DNA of 64,000 nt from Catellatospora sp. TT07R-123 (GCF_018327705.1 NZ_BNEM01000002.1:124001-188000); one strand, 5' to 3'. Positions 51,506 to 62,259 are shown, counted from the first letter of the stretch. Notes: generated by a model not told the origin, from the letters alone. Made by a program: numbers and translations.

Positions 51506-54500
51506 TCAGACGGTCGGGGGCAGGCTCCAGCGCTGGGCGTTGCTGCTGTTGCAGTCGAAGAGCTGGAGCTGGACGCCGTCGGTGGTGCTGGAATTGGGGA
51601 TGTCCAGGCACCGGCCGGCCTGCGGGTTGCGCAGCGCCCCGGTGCCCTGGTCGTACGTCCACTGCTGGTTGGCACCGCCGTTGCAGTCCCACAGCACGAT
51701 GAGCGCGCCGTTGCCGGTGCCGCCGCTGACGTCGACGCAGCGGTTGTAGATCCGCAGCGTGCCGTCGCCGGACAGGTGCACCCGCTGCGCGTCGGAGGCG
51801 TTGCAGGACCTGCTCTGGATGTGCGAGCCGTTGGTCCTCGACGCCGCGTTGTCGTCCAGGCACTTGCCGGTGAGGGCCGAGGCGAGCGCACCGGTACGGA
51901 CCCGGGGCAGGGTCCAGCGCTGGGCATTGCTGCCGTTGCAGTCCCACAGCTGGAGCTGGGTGCCGTTGGCGGTGCTGCTGTTCGGGTCGTCGAGGCAGCG
52001 GCCGGACTGCGGGTTGCGCAGCGCCCCGGTGCCGGACTGGTAGACCCACTGCTGGCCGCCGCTGAGGTTGCAGTCCCACAGCTGGACCTTGGTGTTGTTG
52101 GCGGTGCCGCCGCCGTTGATGTCCAGGCACTTACCGAACATCATGACCGTGCCGTCGCCCGGCAGGGTCCAGTGCTGGGCGACGCTGTCGTTGCAGTCGT
52201 AGAGCTGCGCCGCGGTGCCGTTGGCGCTGCTGCCGGCGGCGTCGTCGAGGCACTTTCCGGCGATGCCCGAAGCGATCGAGCCGGTCGGTCCGATCACGGT
52301 CGCGGGCGGCTGGGCGCCGCCGTTGCCCGGGTACGAGGGCGGGGCCGACGACGCCCCGGTCGCCCACGACGTGTTCGCCGAGGTCCCCAGGGTCAGGTCC
52401 AGCGTGCCGCCGCTGACCGCGAACGAGGCGGGCAGGTAGGCGTTGTTCCAAGTGGCGCCGTTGAGGGTGGCGCTCTGCACGTAGGGCGCGTTGGCCGCAG
52501 CCTGCGGGGCGTTGATGGTGATGGTGCCGCCCCCGCCGAGCGCGACCGTGACGGTGGGGAACAGCGGGCTGCCCAGCACCAGGTCGGAGGTGCCCGGGGT
52601 CATCGGGTAGACGCCCATGGCCGCGAAGACGTACCAGGCGCTCATGGTGCCGAGGTCGTCGTTGCCGACGCTCCAGTTCGACGGGGAGTTCGGCCACATG
52701 GTGTTGAGGACGTCGCGGACGGTCTTCTGCGTCTTCCAGGGCTGCCCGAGGTAGGCGTACTCCCAGGGCAGCTCGATGGACGGCTCGTTGCCGAGGTCGG
52801 CGTGCCGGCCGCTGGTGTCGCGCAGCTGCGACAGCACCGTGTCGAGATAGCTCAGCAGCTTGGCGTTGCCGCCCATGGCGTCGGCCAGGCCCTTGACGTT
52901 GAACGGGACCATCCCGGTGTACTGCCACGAGGTGCCCTCGACGAACTGGTCGCTGCTGTTGGGGTCGAACCCGGACCGCCAGGACCCGTCCTTCTGCCTG
53001 GGCTGCATGAACCCGCTGGCCGGGTTGAGGTGGTTGCGCCAGTTCTGGGCCCGGTTGACGAACTGGTTCTGGGTGGTGGTGTCGCCCAGCGCCCCGGCGA
53101 ACGCGCCGATCGCGAAGTCCGTGGTCGAGTACTCCAGCAGGGTGGCCACCGAGCCGTAGAACCCGTATGGGTACGCGGCGTCGGCGGGCAGGTAGCCGTA
53201 GTTGGACTGGTATTCCAGGCCGGTGCGGATGCCGTTGGCGACCGTGCCCTGGCGCACCATGGCGTTCTTGGCCGCCGCGGTGTCGAAGTTGCGGCCGCCG
53301 AAGGCGTAGTAGTCGGCGATGATCGTGGGCGCCGAGTCGCCGTTCATGACGTAGGTGTCGTATTCGTTGAGCGACCACTTGGGCAGCAGGCCGCCCTGGG
53401 CGTAGTCGTTGACCAGCGACTGCGCGCTGTCCCCGGCCTGGCGCGGCGCGACCAGCGCATGCAGTTGCGCCTGCGAGCGGTAGATGTCCCAGCCGGAGAA
53501 GTTGCCGTACTGCGCGCCCTGGCCACCGGAGACGGTGTGCACCTGGTGGTCGAAGCCCCGGTAGCGGCCGTCGACGTCGCTGACCACATTGGGGTGCAGC
53601 AGCGCGTGGTACAGCGCGGTGTAGAAGACGACCTGCTGGTCGGTGGTGCCGCCGGAGATCTGGATCTTGCGCAGCAGGGTGTTCCAGGCGTCCTTGGCGG
53701 CCTGGCGGGTGGCGTCGAAGTTCCAGTTCGGGTTCTCCGAGGCGCGGTTGGCGCGCGCGCCGTCCAGTGACACGTACGAGATGCCGACCTTGGCCTGGAC
53801 CACCCGGTTGCCGGAGGCGTCGAAGGTGACCGACCCGCCGTTGGTGAACGTCCCGCTGGAGGTGAACGGCCGGTCGAAGACCATGTCGAAGTAGATCGTG
53901 TAGGTCGGGCTCGACGCGCAGAAGTGCCCCGACGTGATCGAGCCGCTGACCTGGGTGCTGTTCACCACCGTGAAGGTGATGTTCCCGGTGGAGGTGGCCG
54001 CGGCGCCGAGCTTGAACAGCACGTTGGCCTGGCTGGTCTGCGGGAACGTGAAGCGGGCCATGCCGGATCGGGTGGTCGCGGTCAGCTCGGTCTTGACGCC
54101 GTTGCCCAGCGTCACCGTGTACGCGCCGGCGCTGGCCGACTCGTTGGCGTGCGAGAAGCTCGACGTCGCGCTGCCGTTGACCGCGCCCGTGGTGGGCAGG
54201 ATCGGGATGTCGGCCATGGCGTTGCAGCCGGGCCCGGACAGGTGGGTCAGGCTGAAGCCGGTGATGGTGCTGTCGCCGTAGGCGTAGTTGCCGCCCGGGG
54301 GGCGCGACGGGGTGTCCGGGCTCCACTGCACCATGCCGAACGGCGCGTCGGCGCCGGGGAACGTGTTGCCCTCGTGGGAGGTGCCGAGGAACGGGTTGAC
54401 GATCGCCGCCGGGTCCGCCACCGGGGCGGCCATGGCCGGGGCGGCCGGGACCGCCGCCACCGAGCCGAGTATCAACGCGCCGGTCAGCAGGACCGGGCGC

Positions 54501-54514
54501 CAGCGAATCTGCAT
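51506..54514 (-). CDS. Secreted GH92 alpha-mannosidase with RICIN modules
   Basis: A 1002-residue secreted enzyme. The ATG at 54514 follows AGGAG; the signal peptide ends near AMA (about 29). GH92 signatures appear in order: NPFLGTSHEGNTFPGADAPF, THLSGPGCNAMADIPILP, FVEGTSWQYTGMVPFNVKGL, NEPSIELPWEYAYLG and GNDDLGTMSAWYVFAAMGVY. These line the Ca2+-dependent active site of exo-alpha-mannosidases (mostly alpha-1,2). Two RICIN regions occupy about residues 760-1002. It would trim side chains so GH76 can cut the mannan backbone. A perfect LacI-type operator lies 47 bp upstream of the start. Confidence 0.95.
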   Translation of the reverse strand: MQIRWRPVLLTGALILGSVAAVPAAPAMAAPVADPAAIVNPFLGTSHEGNTFPGADAPFGMVQWSPDTPSRPPGGNYAYGDSTITGFSLTHLSGPGCNAMADIPILPTTGAVNGSATSSFSHANESASAGAYTVTLGNGVKTELTATTRSGMARFTFPQTSQANVLFKLGAAATSTGNITFTVVNSTQVSGSITSGHFCASSPTYTIYFDMVFDRPFTSSGTFTNGGSVTFDASGNRVVQAKVGISYVSLDGARANRASENPNWNFDATRQAAKDAWNTLLRKIQISGGTTDQQVVFYTALYHALLHPNVVSDVDGRYRGFDHQVHTVSGGQGAQYGNFSGWDIYRSQAQLHALVAPRQAGDSAQSLVNDYAQGGLLPKWSLNEYDTYVMNGDSAPTIIADYYAFGGRNFDTAAAKNAMVRQGTVANGIRTGLEYQSNYGYLPADAAYPYGFYGSVATLLEYSTTDFAIGAFAGALGDTTTQNQFVNRAQNWRNHLNPASGFMQPRQKDGSWRSGFDPNSSDQFVEGTSWQYTGMVPFNVKGLADAMGGNAKLLSYLDTVLSQLRDTSGRHADLGNEPSIELPWEYAYLGQPWKTQKTVRDVLNTMWPNSPSNWSVGNDDLGTMSAWYVFAAMGVYPMTPGTSDLVLGSPLFPTVTVALGGGGTITINAPQAAANAPYVQSATLNGATWNNAYLPASFAVSGGTLDLTLGTSANTSWATGASSAPPSYPGNGGAQPPATVIGPTGSIASGIAGKCLDDAAGSSANGTAAQLYDCNDSVAQHWTLPGDGTVMMFGKCLDINGGGTANNTKVQLWDCNLSGGQQWVYQSGTGALRNPQSGRCLDDPNSSTANGTQLQLWDCNGSNAQRWTLPRVRTGALASALTGKCLDDNAASRTNGSHIQSRSCNASDAQRVHLSGDGTLRIYNRCVDVSGGTGNGALIVLWDCNGGANQQWTYDQGTGALRNPQAGRCLDIPNSSTTDGVQLQLFDCNSSNAQRWSLPPTV

Positions 54515-54560
54515 GGGAGGACTCCTGGTGAAGGGACTGGCCAGGTGGGTGTCGAACATA

Positions 54561-54574
54561 TGACAACGTTGTCA
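54561..54574. promoter_or_regulatory. LacI-type operator, perfect (GH92)
   Basis: TGACAACGTTGTCA is a 14-bp perfect palindrome upstream of the GH92 gene. It matches the sites at 2283, 54873 and 59292. Confidence 0.8.
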
Positions 54575-56050
<1,476 letters not shown>

Positions 56051-56052
56051 CA

Positions 56053-56101
56053 CCGGGACGCGCGGGTTCCCCTGGCGAACCGGGGAGCCCGCGCGTCCCG
56101 G
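56053..56101. terminator. Bidirectional terminator
   Basis: Arms 56053-56072 and 56082-56101 form a 20-bp stem with one G-U pair (starts CCGGGACGCGCGGG) and a 9-nt loop, between the convergent SGNH-2 and permease genes. Confidence 0.88.
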
Positions 56102-56109
56102 CGCGGAAG

Positions 56110-57006
56110 TCAGCTCTTGACCGCCCCGGCCATCAGGCCGCCGATGAACCAGCGGCCGAGCAGCACGTACACCAGCAGGGTCGGCAGGGACGTGATCAGC
56201 GCACCGGCCATCGACGCGGCGTAGTCCGGCGACTGGGCACCGGCCAGCGCGTTGAGGGCGATGGTGATCGGCCCGTTGCGGGTGTTGGACAGGAAGATCG
56301 CGAACAGGTAGTCGTTCCACGACGAGGTGAACTGCCAGATCACCGTGACCACGAAGCCGGGGATCGAGATCGGCAGGATCAGCGAGCGGAACGTGCGCAG
56401 CAGCCCGGCCCCGTCCACGGTCCCGGCCTCGATCAGCTCGACCGGCACCGTGGTGGCGTAGTAGTTGCGGAAGATCAGGGTGCAGATCGGGATGCCGTAC
56501 ACGACATGCACGAAGATCAGCGTAGGGATGCCGCTGGGGATGCCGATCGCCTGCACGACCTCGCGCAGCGGGATCATGACCGCCTGGTACGGGATGAACA
56601 TGCCGAACAGGATCAGCGTGAACACCACGTCGGCGCCCGGGAACCGCCAGCGCGACAGCACGAACCCGTTGGCCGCCCCGACGAACGAGGAGATCAGCGC
56701 CACCGGGATCGCGAGCTGGAACGTACGCCCGAAGGAGGGCCCCAGCGCGGTCCAGGCCTTCTCCCAGGAGGCGAAGGTCCACACCTCGGGCAGGTTCCAC
56801 TGGCCGTTGACGCCGATCTCTCGGCCGGACTTGAAGCTGGTCACGATCAGCACGTACAGCGGCATCAGCACGATGAGCAGGAACAGCAGCAGAGCCACGT
56901 GCCGCGCGATGTTGCCGATTCCGGTACGGCGCCGGTCGGGCCGCCGCGGCGGCGCGGCGGTGCGCGCGGGTGCGGGCGCGGGTGGTGCGAGCGTCTGGGT
57001 GGTCAT
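56110..57006 (-). CDS. Sugar ABC transporter permease 2 (MalG-type)
   Basis: A 298-residue permease with a Pro/Ala/Arg-rich cytoplasmic lead (about 30 residues), six helices and EAA loop ELIEAGTVDGAGLLRTFRSLIL. The start ATG overlaps the TGA of permease 1 (ATGA, 57003-57006). With 57003-57899 and 57970-59235 it forms the importer of the glycan-use island. No ATPase gene is present here; a shared MsiK-like ATPase is expected elsewhere. Confidence 0.93.
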   Translation of the reverse strand: MTTQTLAPPAPAPARTAAPPRRPDRRRTGIGNIARHVALLLFLLIVLMPLYVLIVTSFKSGREIGVNGQWNLPEVWTFASWEKAWTALGPSFGRTFQLAIPVALISSFVGAANGFVLSRWRFPGADVVFTLILFGMFIPYQAVMIPLREVVQAIGIPSGIPTLIFVHVVYGIPICTLIFRNYYATTVPVELIEAGTVDGAGLLRTFRSLILPISIPGFVVTVIWQFTSSWNDYLFAIFLSNTRNGPITIALNALAGAQSPDYAASMAGALITSLPTLLVYVLLGRWFIGGLMAGAVKS

Positions 57007-57899
57007 GACCGCTTCTCCGCCCGGTTGACGTTGATGAGGTAGGGGACCACCACGACCGCGACGATCAGCAGCAGGAACACCGAGATGGCGGCGGCCTTGG
57101 CGTAGTCGCGGGTGAGCAGGGTCTGCCAGACGTACACGGCCGGGACCTCGGTCAGCCACTGCGCCCCGGACACCGACATGATCAGGTCGAACATCTTCAT
57201 CGACATGTGCCCGGTGATGATCAGAGCCGACAGGACGGTCGGGGTGAGCTGCGGGAACAGGACCCGGCGGTAGAGCTGGAAGGTGCTCGCGCCGTCCATC
57301 GCGGCGGCTTCGCGCAGCTCGTTCGGGATGCCGCGGAAGCCGGCCAGGAACAGGGCCATCACATACCCGGAGAGCTGCCAGATCGCCGGCACCGCCATCG
57401 CGGCCATGCCCCAGTCGGGGTCGGTCCACCACGGGTTCTGCAGGAAGTCCAGGCCGAGCCCGCCGAACACCGCGTTGAGCCCGCCCGCGTCGGCGCCCTG
57501 GCCGGGGTTCATCAGCCAGCGCCACACCACGCCGGAGGCGACGAACGACACCGCCATCGGGAACAGGTAGACGGTCCGGAACAGGCCCTCGGCGCGGGCG
57601 CCGCGCTCCAGCAGCAGCGCCCACAGCATGCCGATCGCCAGGGTGCCGACCATGAACACGGCCGTGAAGACCAGCAGGTTCATCAGCGAGTGCGTGAACC
57701 GGTCGTTGATGTCACCGGTGAACAGCTTCGTGTAGTTGTCCAGGCCGACGAAGCCCTTCGACGGGCGGGCGTTGTGCCGGTCCTGCATCGACAGGTTGAC
57801 GGTCCAGGCGATCAGTCCGTAGACCAGCACCGCGAGCAGGATGAGCGAGGGTGAGATCAGCAGCAGGCCGGATAGCCACGGCCGCTTCCAGCTGCGCAT
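57003..57899 (-). CDS. Sugar ABC transporter permease 1 (MalF-type)
   Basis: A 298-residue permease. The start at 57899 is fixed by AAGGAG just upstream and by equal length to the paralogue at 13-909. The EAA loop is ELREAAAMDGASTFQLYRRVLFPQL. Long stretches are identical in DNA to 13-909, for example 57111-57215 against 111-215. Confidence 0.94.
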   Translation of the reverse strand: MRSWKRPWLSGLLLISPSLILLAVLVYGLIAWTVNLSMQDRHNARPSKGFVGLDNYTKLFTGDINDRFTHSLMNLLVFTAVFMVGTLAIGMLWALLLERGARAEGLFRTVYLFPMAVSFVASGVVWRWLMNPGQGADAGGLNAVFGGLGLDFLQNPWWTDPDWGMAAMAVPAIWQLSGYVMALFLAGFRGIPNELREAAAMDGASTFQLYRRVLFPQLTPTVLSALIITGHMSMKMFDLIMSVSGAQWLTEVPAVYVWQTLLTRDYAKAAAISVFLLLIVAVVVVPYLINVNRAEKRS

Positions 57900-57921
57900 G
57901 CAGACTCCTTCGGGTCGGGGG

Positions 57922-57965
57922 ACGGCCGGGCGCCGCGTACCGGTGGCAGCGCGGCGCCCGGCCGT
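57922..57965 (-). terminator. Intercistronic hairpin between binding protein and permease
   Basis: Arms 57922-57937 and 57950-57965 form a perfect 16-bp GC stem (ACGGCCGGGCGCCGCG) directly after the binding-protein stop. It has the same place and size as the hairpin at 928-972, but an unrelated sequence, so the structure seems to be selected. Confidence 0.78.
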
Positions 57966-57969
57966 GTGC

Positions 57970-59235
57970 TTACTTCTTGCCGGAGAACTGCGCCGCGGCC
58001 GCGGCCAGCGCCGCCTGCAGCGCCGCGACGTCACCGTCGGTGGAGAACTTGCCCGCGGCGCTCACGATCGCGCCCTGCAGGCCCTGCGAGCAGGCAGCGC
58101 CGTGCGCGCAGCTCGGGACCTGGGTGGCGGTCTTCCAGTCGGCCATGGCAGCCTGCTGGTACGCCGGGAAGCCGTCCGCGCTGACGTCGGTGCGGGCCGG
58201 GATGGAGCCCTTCTTGCTGTTGAACGCCTTCTGGCCCTCGGCGCTGCCGACGGTCTTCAGCCAGCACTTGGTGCCCTCGGCGTTCTTGGCGCCCTTGGGC
58301 AGCACGAACGCGTCGGCCAGCCACTGGAACACGGCGCCGTTGCCCGGGAACACCGAGTAGGCGTAGTCCTTGAAGCCCTTGGCGTCGAGGTCGGCGGCCT
58401 CCCAGTCACCCATCAGCTGGTAGGCGGCCTTGCCCTCCATGATGGCCTTCTCCGCGTCGGTCCAGTCGAGGGAGTCGCGGTCGGGGTTGCTGTAGCCGAG
58501 CAGCTTCTTGAACTTCTCGATGGACGCCGTCACGTCGGCGCCCTTCCAGTCGGTGGAGCCGTTCCACAGGCCGGTGAACTTCGCCGGGCCCAGGTCGCTG
58601 ATCAGGACCGACTCCAGCAGCATGACCTGCGTCCAGTCCTTGCCCAGCGCCAGCGGAGCGGCGACGCCGGAGGCCTTCAGCTTGTCCAGGTCGGCGAAGA
58701 ACCCGTCCAGGGTGGTGGCGTCCTTGGTGATGCCCGCCTTGGCCAGCACGGTCTTGTTGCTCCACAGCACGTTGGCGCGGTGGATGTTGGCCGGCACGGA
58801 GTAGATCTTGCCGTCGACCGTGATGTTGTCGATCAGGCCCTTGGGGAACGCGGTGGTCAGGCCCCAGCTGGCGTACTCCGCCGAGATGTCCTCGACCTGG
58901 TCGGCGTTGATGTAGTCGGTCAGCTCCGCGCCCGCGTGCGCCTGGAAGGTGCTCGGCGGGTCGTTGGTCTGCAGGCGGCTGGCCAGCACGCCCTTGGCGT
59001 TGCCCCCGTTGCCGCCGGCGACCGCGCCGTTGACGAAGGTGAAGTCGGGGCAGGCCGTGCCGAACGCGGAGACGAGCCCGTCGAGACCGGCCTTCTCACC
59101 GCCGTCGGCCCACCACGTGAACACCTCGACGTCCTTCTTCTGCCCGGGAGTGTCTTCGGCGGCCGTGCACGCCGCGGTCGAGCACAGGGCTGCGACGGCC
59201 GCGAGGGCGACCATCGTCTTCCTGGTGAAACGCAT
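57970..59235 (-). CDS. Extracellular sugar-binding lipoprotein of ABC importer (copy 2)
   Basis: A 421-residue lipoprotein (lipobox TAAC, Cys23; GGAGGA before the ATG). It is closely related along its whole length to 986-2260, sharing DVEVFTWWADGGEKAGLDGL, GKIYSVPANIHRANVLW and TKCWLKTVGSA. It is the first gene of the importer operon, under a perfect GACAACGTTGTC operator 56 bp upstream. Linkage to mannosidase, galactosidase and esterase genes suggests it binds a mannose- or galactose-containing oligosaccharide. Confidence 0.94.
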   Translation of the reverse strand: MRFTRKTMVALAAVAALCSTAACTAAEDTPGQKKDVEVFTWWADGGEKAGLDGLVSAFGTACPDFTFVNGAVAGGNGGNAKGVLASRLQTNDPPSTFQAHAGAELTDYINADQVEDISAEYASWGLTTAFPKGLIDNITVDGKIYSVPANIHRANVLWSNKTVLAKAGITKDATTLDGFFADLDKLKASGVAAPLALGKDWTQVMLLESVLISDLGPAKFTGLWNGSTDWKGADVTASIEKFKKLLGYSNPDRDSLDWTDAEKAIMEGKAAYQLMGDWEAADLDAKGFKDYAYSVFPGNGAVFQWLADAFVLPKGAKNAEGTKCWLKTVGSAEGQKAFNSKKGSIPARTDVSADGFPAYQQAAMADWKTATQVPSCAHGAACSQGLQGAIVSAAGKFSTDGDVAALQAALAAAAAQFSGKK

Positions 59236-59291
59236 GTTTCCTCCGCTGGAACTTTCATGGTGGAAAGGCGAGACCTACGATCACGATTTCC

Positions 59292-59303
59292 GACAACGTT
59301 GTC
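59292..59303. promoter_or_regulatory. LacI-type operator, perfect (copy 2 SBP)
   Basis: GACAACGTTGTC, a perfect 12-bp palindrome, lies upstream of the second sugar-binding protein gene. Confidence 0.8.
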
Positions 59304-59763
59304 AATGGGAACGGCGGAGGGTGTTTGGCTTTCAAGATCGCTACGGGGTGTAGCCGAGCGCGGCGCCGGCCACCCGCGTCCGGCCCGGCGGCTTCCCGCG
59401 ATCGACGCGACTGGCGCCGTCACCGGCGCTGACCTTACACATAAACACTTTTTCCAACATGATCAGTCAGGATCAACTCGACGTATGTCGATTTTCACCA
59501 ACGTCGTGGCAGTCTCTAGCAGCATCTCTGTTTATGAAACTGCAACATTTCCGCCTGTCGGGTTCTGCGTGTTTCCCTGTATCCCGGCGACGCGCGGGCG
59601 CGACGGGCGGGCGCGCTCCCACCGCCGCCGCACGCCGACACGCAGGCCGTCGCGGCTGGGCCGAACCGCATCGACACCGTCGATCCTCGCCCGCTCCCGG
59701 CCCCCGCTCACCCATAGTCATCGGCGTCGACCCGGCGGAGCCGACCGTCACCGGCAGCGGCGC
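59304..59763. other. Non-coding stretch
   Basis: No gene is supported in these 460 nt. The part 59436-59570 is unusually AT-rich for this chromosome and contains a small palindrome TCGAC/GTCGA (59478-59491). It may hold the distal part of the importer promoter or a small RNA; I see no clear signal for either. Confidence 0.4.
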
Positions 59764-59809
59764 GACGCCGAGCAGGCCCCCGGCGTGCGCCGGGGGCCTG
59801 CTCGGCGTC
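59764..59809 (-). terminator. Terminator of the KAS gene
   Basis: A perfect 22-bp stem (59764-59785 with 59788-59809; begins GACGCCGAGCAGGCC) lies 5 nt after the stop of the leftward KAS gene. Confidence 0.88.
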
Positions 59810-59814
59810 AGGTG

Positions 59815-61050
59815 TCACGGCGTGAACAGCACCGAGACGTTCTGGCCGCCGAAGCCGAAGGAGTTGCACAGCGCCGCGCGCAGCCGCTGCCGCCGCGGCG
59901 TGCCGGTGACCACGTCGTGGTGCACCTCGGGGGCCTTGCGCTCCAGGTTGAGCGTCGGCGGGATGAGCCCCTGCTCGATCGACAGCACCGTGATGATGCT
60001 CTCGACCGCGCCCGCCGCGCCGAACAGGTGCCCGATCGCCGACTTCGGCGCGGTGAGCACGACGTCGTCGCCCAGGGCCTTGCCGATCGCCGCCGCCTCG
60101 CCGAGGTCGCCGACGACGGTCGAGGTGGCGTGGCAGTTGACGTGGTCGACGTCGGCGGGCGTCAGACCCGCGCTGGTCACGGCGTTGAGGATGGCCCTGA
60201 TCTGCCCGGCGCCGGTGGGGTCGGGCCCGGTGATGTGGTACCCGTCGGCGGTGACGCCATAGCCGGCGAGCCGGGCCCGGACCCGGGCGCCCCGGGCGGC
60301 GGCGAAGTCGGCGCGCTCCAGCACGAGCACGCCCGCACCCTCGCCGAGCACCAGGCCGTCGCGGTCCGCGTCGAACGGCCGCGACGCCCGCTCGGGCTCG
60401 TCGTTGCGCTTGGACAGCGTCCGGGCCTGGGCGAACCCGGCGATGGTGAACGGCGCGATGGCAGCCTCGGCCCCGCCGGCGATGACGACGTCGGCCTCGC
60501 CCGAGCGGATCAGCCGGGCGGCCAGCACCAGCGCCTCGGCACCGGACGAGCACGCCGACACCGGGGTGTAGACGCCCGCGCGGGCGCCGAACTCGATGCT
60601 GACCCAGGCGGCGGGGCCGTTGGGCATCAGCATCGGCACCGCGTGCGGGGACAGCTTGCCCGGCCCCTGCGCCTCCAGCACGTCGTCCTGCCCCAGCAGG
60701 CTGGTGACGCCGCCGATGCCGGTGCCGACGACGGCGGCCAGCCGGACCGGGTCGACCTCGGGTTCGCCCGCGTCGGTCCACGCCTGCCGGGCCGCGACCA
60801 GGGCCGCCTGCTGGCAGCGGTCGAGGCGGCGGGCCTGCACGCGCGGCAGCCGGGTGTCGGGCGACACGGCCATCGGGGCACCGATGCGGGTGGTCAGCTC
60901 GCCCGCGCGCGGCGACATCGCTTCGAGCAGGTCGTCGATGCGGCGTACGCCGCTGCGCCCGGCGAGCAGGCCCGCCCACAGGGTGTCGACGTCGCCGCCG
61001 AGCGGCGCGGTGGCGCCGATTCCGGTGACGACGATGTCGGTACTGCCCAT
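59815..61050 (-). CDS. Beta-ketoacyl-ACP synthase II (FabF-like)
   Basis: A 411-residue condensing enzyme. The catalytic triad is complete: Cys167 (VSACSSG), His307 (NCHATST) and His341 (IGHLFGAAG), with Lys336. The start at 61050 follows GAGGAGAG. FabF elongates acyl-ACP with malonyl-ACP. It stands alone, without acyl carrier protein or other fab genes, and is controlled by the divergent TetR gene, so it may adjust fatty-acid composition or belong to a small specialised pathway rather than being the main FabF. Confidence 0.93.
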   Translation of the reverse strand: MGSTDIVVTGIGATAPLGGDVDTLWAGLLAGRSGVRRIDDLLEAMSPRAGELTTRIGAPMAVSPDTRLPRVQARRLDRCQQAALVAARQAWTDAGEPEVDPVRLAAVVGTGIGGVTSLLGQDDVLEAQGPGKLSPHAVPMLMPNGPAAWVSIEFGARAGVYTPVSACSSGAEALVLAARLIRSGEADVVIAGGAEAAIAPFTIAGFAQARTLSKRNDEPERASRPFDADRDGLVLGEGAGVLVLERADFAAARGARVRARLAGYGVTADGYHITGPDPTGAGQIRAILNAVTSAGLTPADVDHVNCHATSTVVGDLGEAAAIGKALGDDVVLTAPKSAIGHLFGAAGAVESIITVLSIEQGLIPPTLNLERKAPEVHHDVVTGTPRRQRLRAALCNSFGFGGQNVSVLFTP

Positions 61051-61088
61051 GCTGCTCTCCTCGGTCGTACCGCGGCGGGTTGCGTACC

Positions 61089-61111
61089 TTAGTTGTATCG
61101 CATACAACTAA
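61089..61111. promoter_or_regulatory. TetR-type operator between KAS and regulator genes
   Basis: TTAGTTGTAT (61089-61098) and ATACAACTAA (61102-61111) form a perfect 10-bp inverted repeat with a 3-nt spacer, midway between the two divergent starts. It overlaps the -10-like TACAAC of the regulator; a -35-like TTGCGT is 17 bp upstream. A bound TetR dimer would block both promoters. Confidence 0.82.
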
Positions 61112-61114
61112 CGG

Positions 61115-61708
61115 GTGTCCACCACCACCGAGCCCGCGCGCGCCCGCGGCCGCCGCACCCGCGCGGCGCTGCTCGACCAGGCCGCCCGGCTGTTCGGGGA
61201 GCGCGGCTACGAGTCCGTCAGCGTCGCCGAGGTCGCCGCGGCGGCCGGGGCCCACCCCAACCAGGTCACCTACTACTTCGGATCCAAGGACGCCCTGTTC
61301 GTGCACGCCGCGTTCCTGCTGCTGCTGCGCGACGCCGAACGGCTGGAACCGGTCGGCCGCCGCCGGCACACCCCGGAGGCGTTCCGCGCCGCGCTGGCCC
61401 GCACCGCGCTGGCGCTGCCCGCCGTGCCGCTGGCGGTGCAGGCGATGTCGATCGCCCGGCGCCGCCCCGAGCTGCACCCGGTCGCCGAACACGGCCTGGG
61501 GCTGCTGTTCCGGCAGGCGCAGCGCTACCTGGAGGCGATCCTGGCGCGGCACGGCTGGGCGGTGGACCGGCCGGTCGAGGTCGAGGCGCGCACGTTCTGG
61601 AGCACGGTGCTCGGCGCGCGGCTGATCTCGGAGTCCGGCTTCGGCGGGCGTTCCAGCGACATCGACCTGGCCGGGGTCCTCACGGTGCACGCCGTCCGGG
61701 CGGATTGA
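61115..61708 (+). CDS. TetR-family regulator
   Basis: A 197-residue TetR protein: N-terminal HTH (RAALLDQAARLFGERGYESV, VAEVAAAAGAHPNQVTYYFG) and a C-terminal ligand domain (TetR_C type). The GTG starts 3 nt after the operator, so the mRNA is probably leaderless and autorepressed. It is divergent from the FabF-like gene and should control it, perhaps in response to an acyl-CoA or lipid. Confidence 0.92.
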   Translation: MSTTTEPARARGRRTRAALLDQAARLFGERGYESVSVAEVAAAAGAHPNQVTYYFGSKDALFVHAAFLLLLRDAERLEPVGRRRHTPEAFRAALARTALALPAVPLAVQAMSIARRRPELHPVAEHGLGLLFRQAQRYLEAILARHGWAVDRPVEVEARTFWSTVLGARLISESGFGGRSSDIDLAGVLTVHAVRAD

Positions 61709-61811
61709 CCGGCTGCCGCGCGGGCCCGTCGCGCCTGCCGGGTGATGTCGGTCCGTCCTGTAATGATGCCGGTTGTCGCGTGTCATCACCCACGATCAAG
61801 GAGGATCACCG

Positions 61812-62222
61812 GTGGCATCCCGCCTCAACCCGTACCTCAGCTTCAACGGCAAGGCCCGCCAGGCGATGGAGTTCTACCAGAGCGTCCTCGGCGGCGACCT
61901 GCGGATGAACACGTTCGGCGAGTTCGGCTCGGCGGACCAGCCGTTCGCCGACCAGATCATGCACGCCATGCTCGAAACCCCCGGCGGTTTCACCCTGATG
62001 GCCTCGGACACCCCGCCGGGGATGGAGTACAACCCGGGCACGAACATCACCGTCAGCCTCAGCGGCGACGACGGCGACGAGCTGCGGGGGTACTGGGAGA
62101 AGCTGGCCTCGGCCGGCACGGTGCACGTGCCGCTGGAGAAGCAGATGTGGGGTGACGAGTTCGGGTCGCTGACCGACCAGTTCGGCATCCCGTGGATGGT
62201 CAACATCGGCCAGCCGGCCTGA
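61812..62222 (+). CDS. VOC-family protein (PhnB/glyoxalase-like)
   Basis: A 136-residue single-domain PhnB-type VOC protein: RLNPYLSFNGKARQAMEFYQ, VLGGDLRMNTFGEF, WGDEFGSLTDQFGIPWMVNI. PhnB-like proteins of this type often lack a full metal site, and their reaction is mostly unknown. The GTG at 61812 is fixed by AAGGAGG at 61797-61803. It is transcribed alone and converges on the phosphoribosyltransferase gene. Confidence 0.93.
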   Translation: MASRLNPYLSFNGKARQAMEFYQSVLGGDLRMNTFGEFGSADQPFADQIMHAMLETPGGFTLMASDTPPGMEYNPGTNITVSLSGDDGDELRGYWEKLASAGTVHVPLEKQMWGDEFGSLTDQFGIPWMVNIGQPA

Positions 62223-62229
62223 CCGCCCA

Positions 62230-62258
62230 CCGGCCCGGGGCCGCGCGCCCCGGGTCGG
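62230..62258. terminator. Bidirectional terminator
   Basis: An 11-bp stem (62230-62240 with 62248-62258, core CCCGGGG/CCCCGGG) between the convergent VOC and phosphoribosyltransferase genes. Confidence 0.75.
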
Positions 62259-62259
62259 C

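Noticed and set aside
45570-54500. Repetitive coding sequence as possible transposon or CRISPR repeats
   Set aside because: The repeats are the QxW modules of RICIN domains inside genes; spacing and translation explain them.
59459-60262. Open frame spanning the AT-rich intergenic region into the KAS gene
   Set aside because: Most of it is antisense to the KAS gene and the N-terminal part resembles no protein; no start signal is visible.
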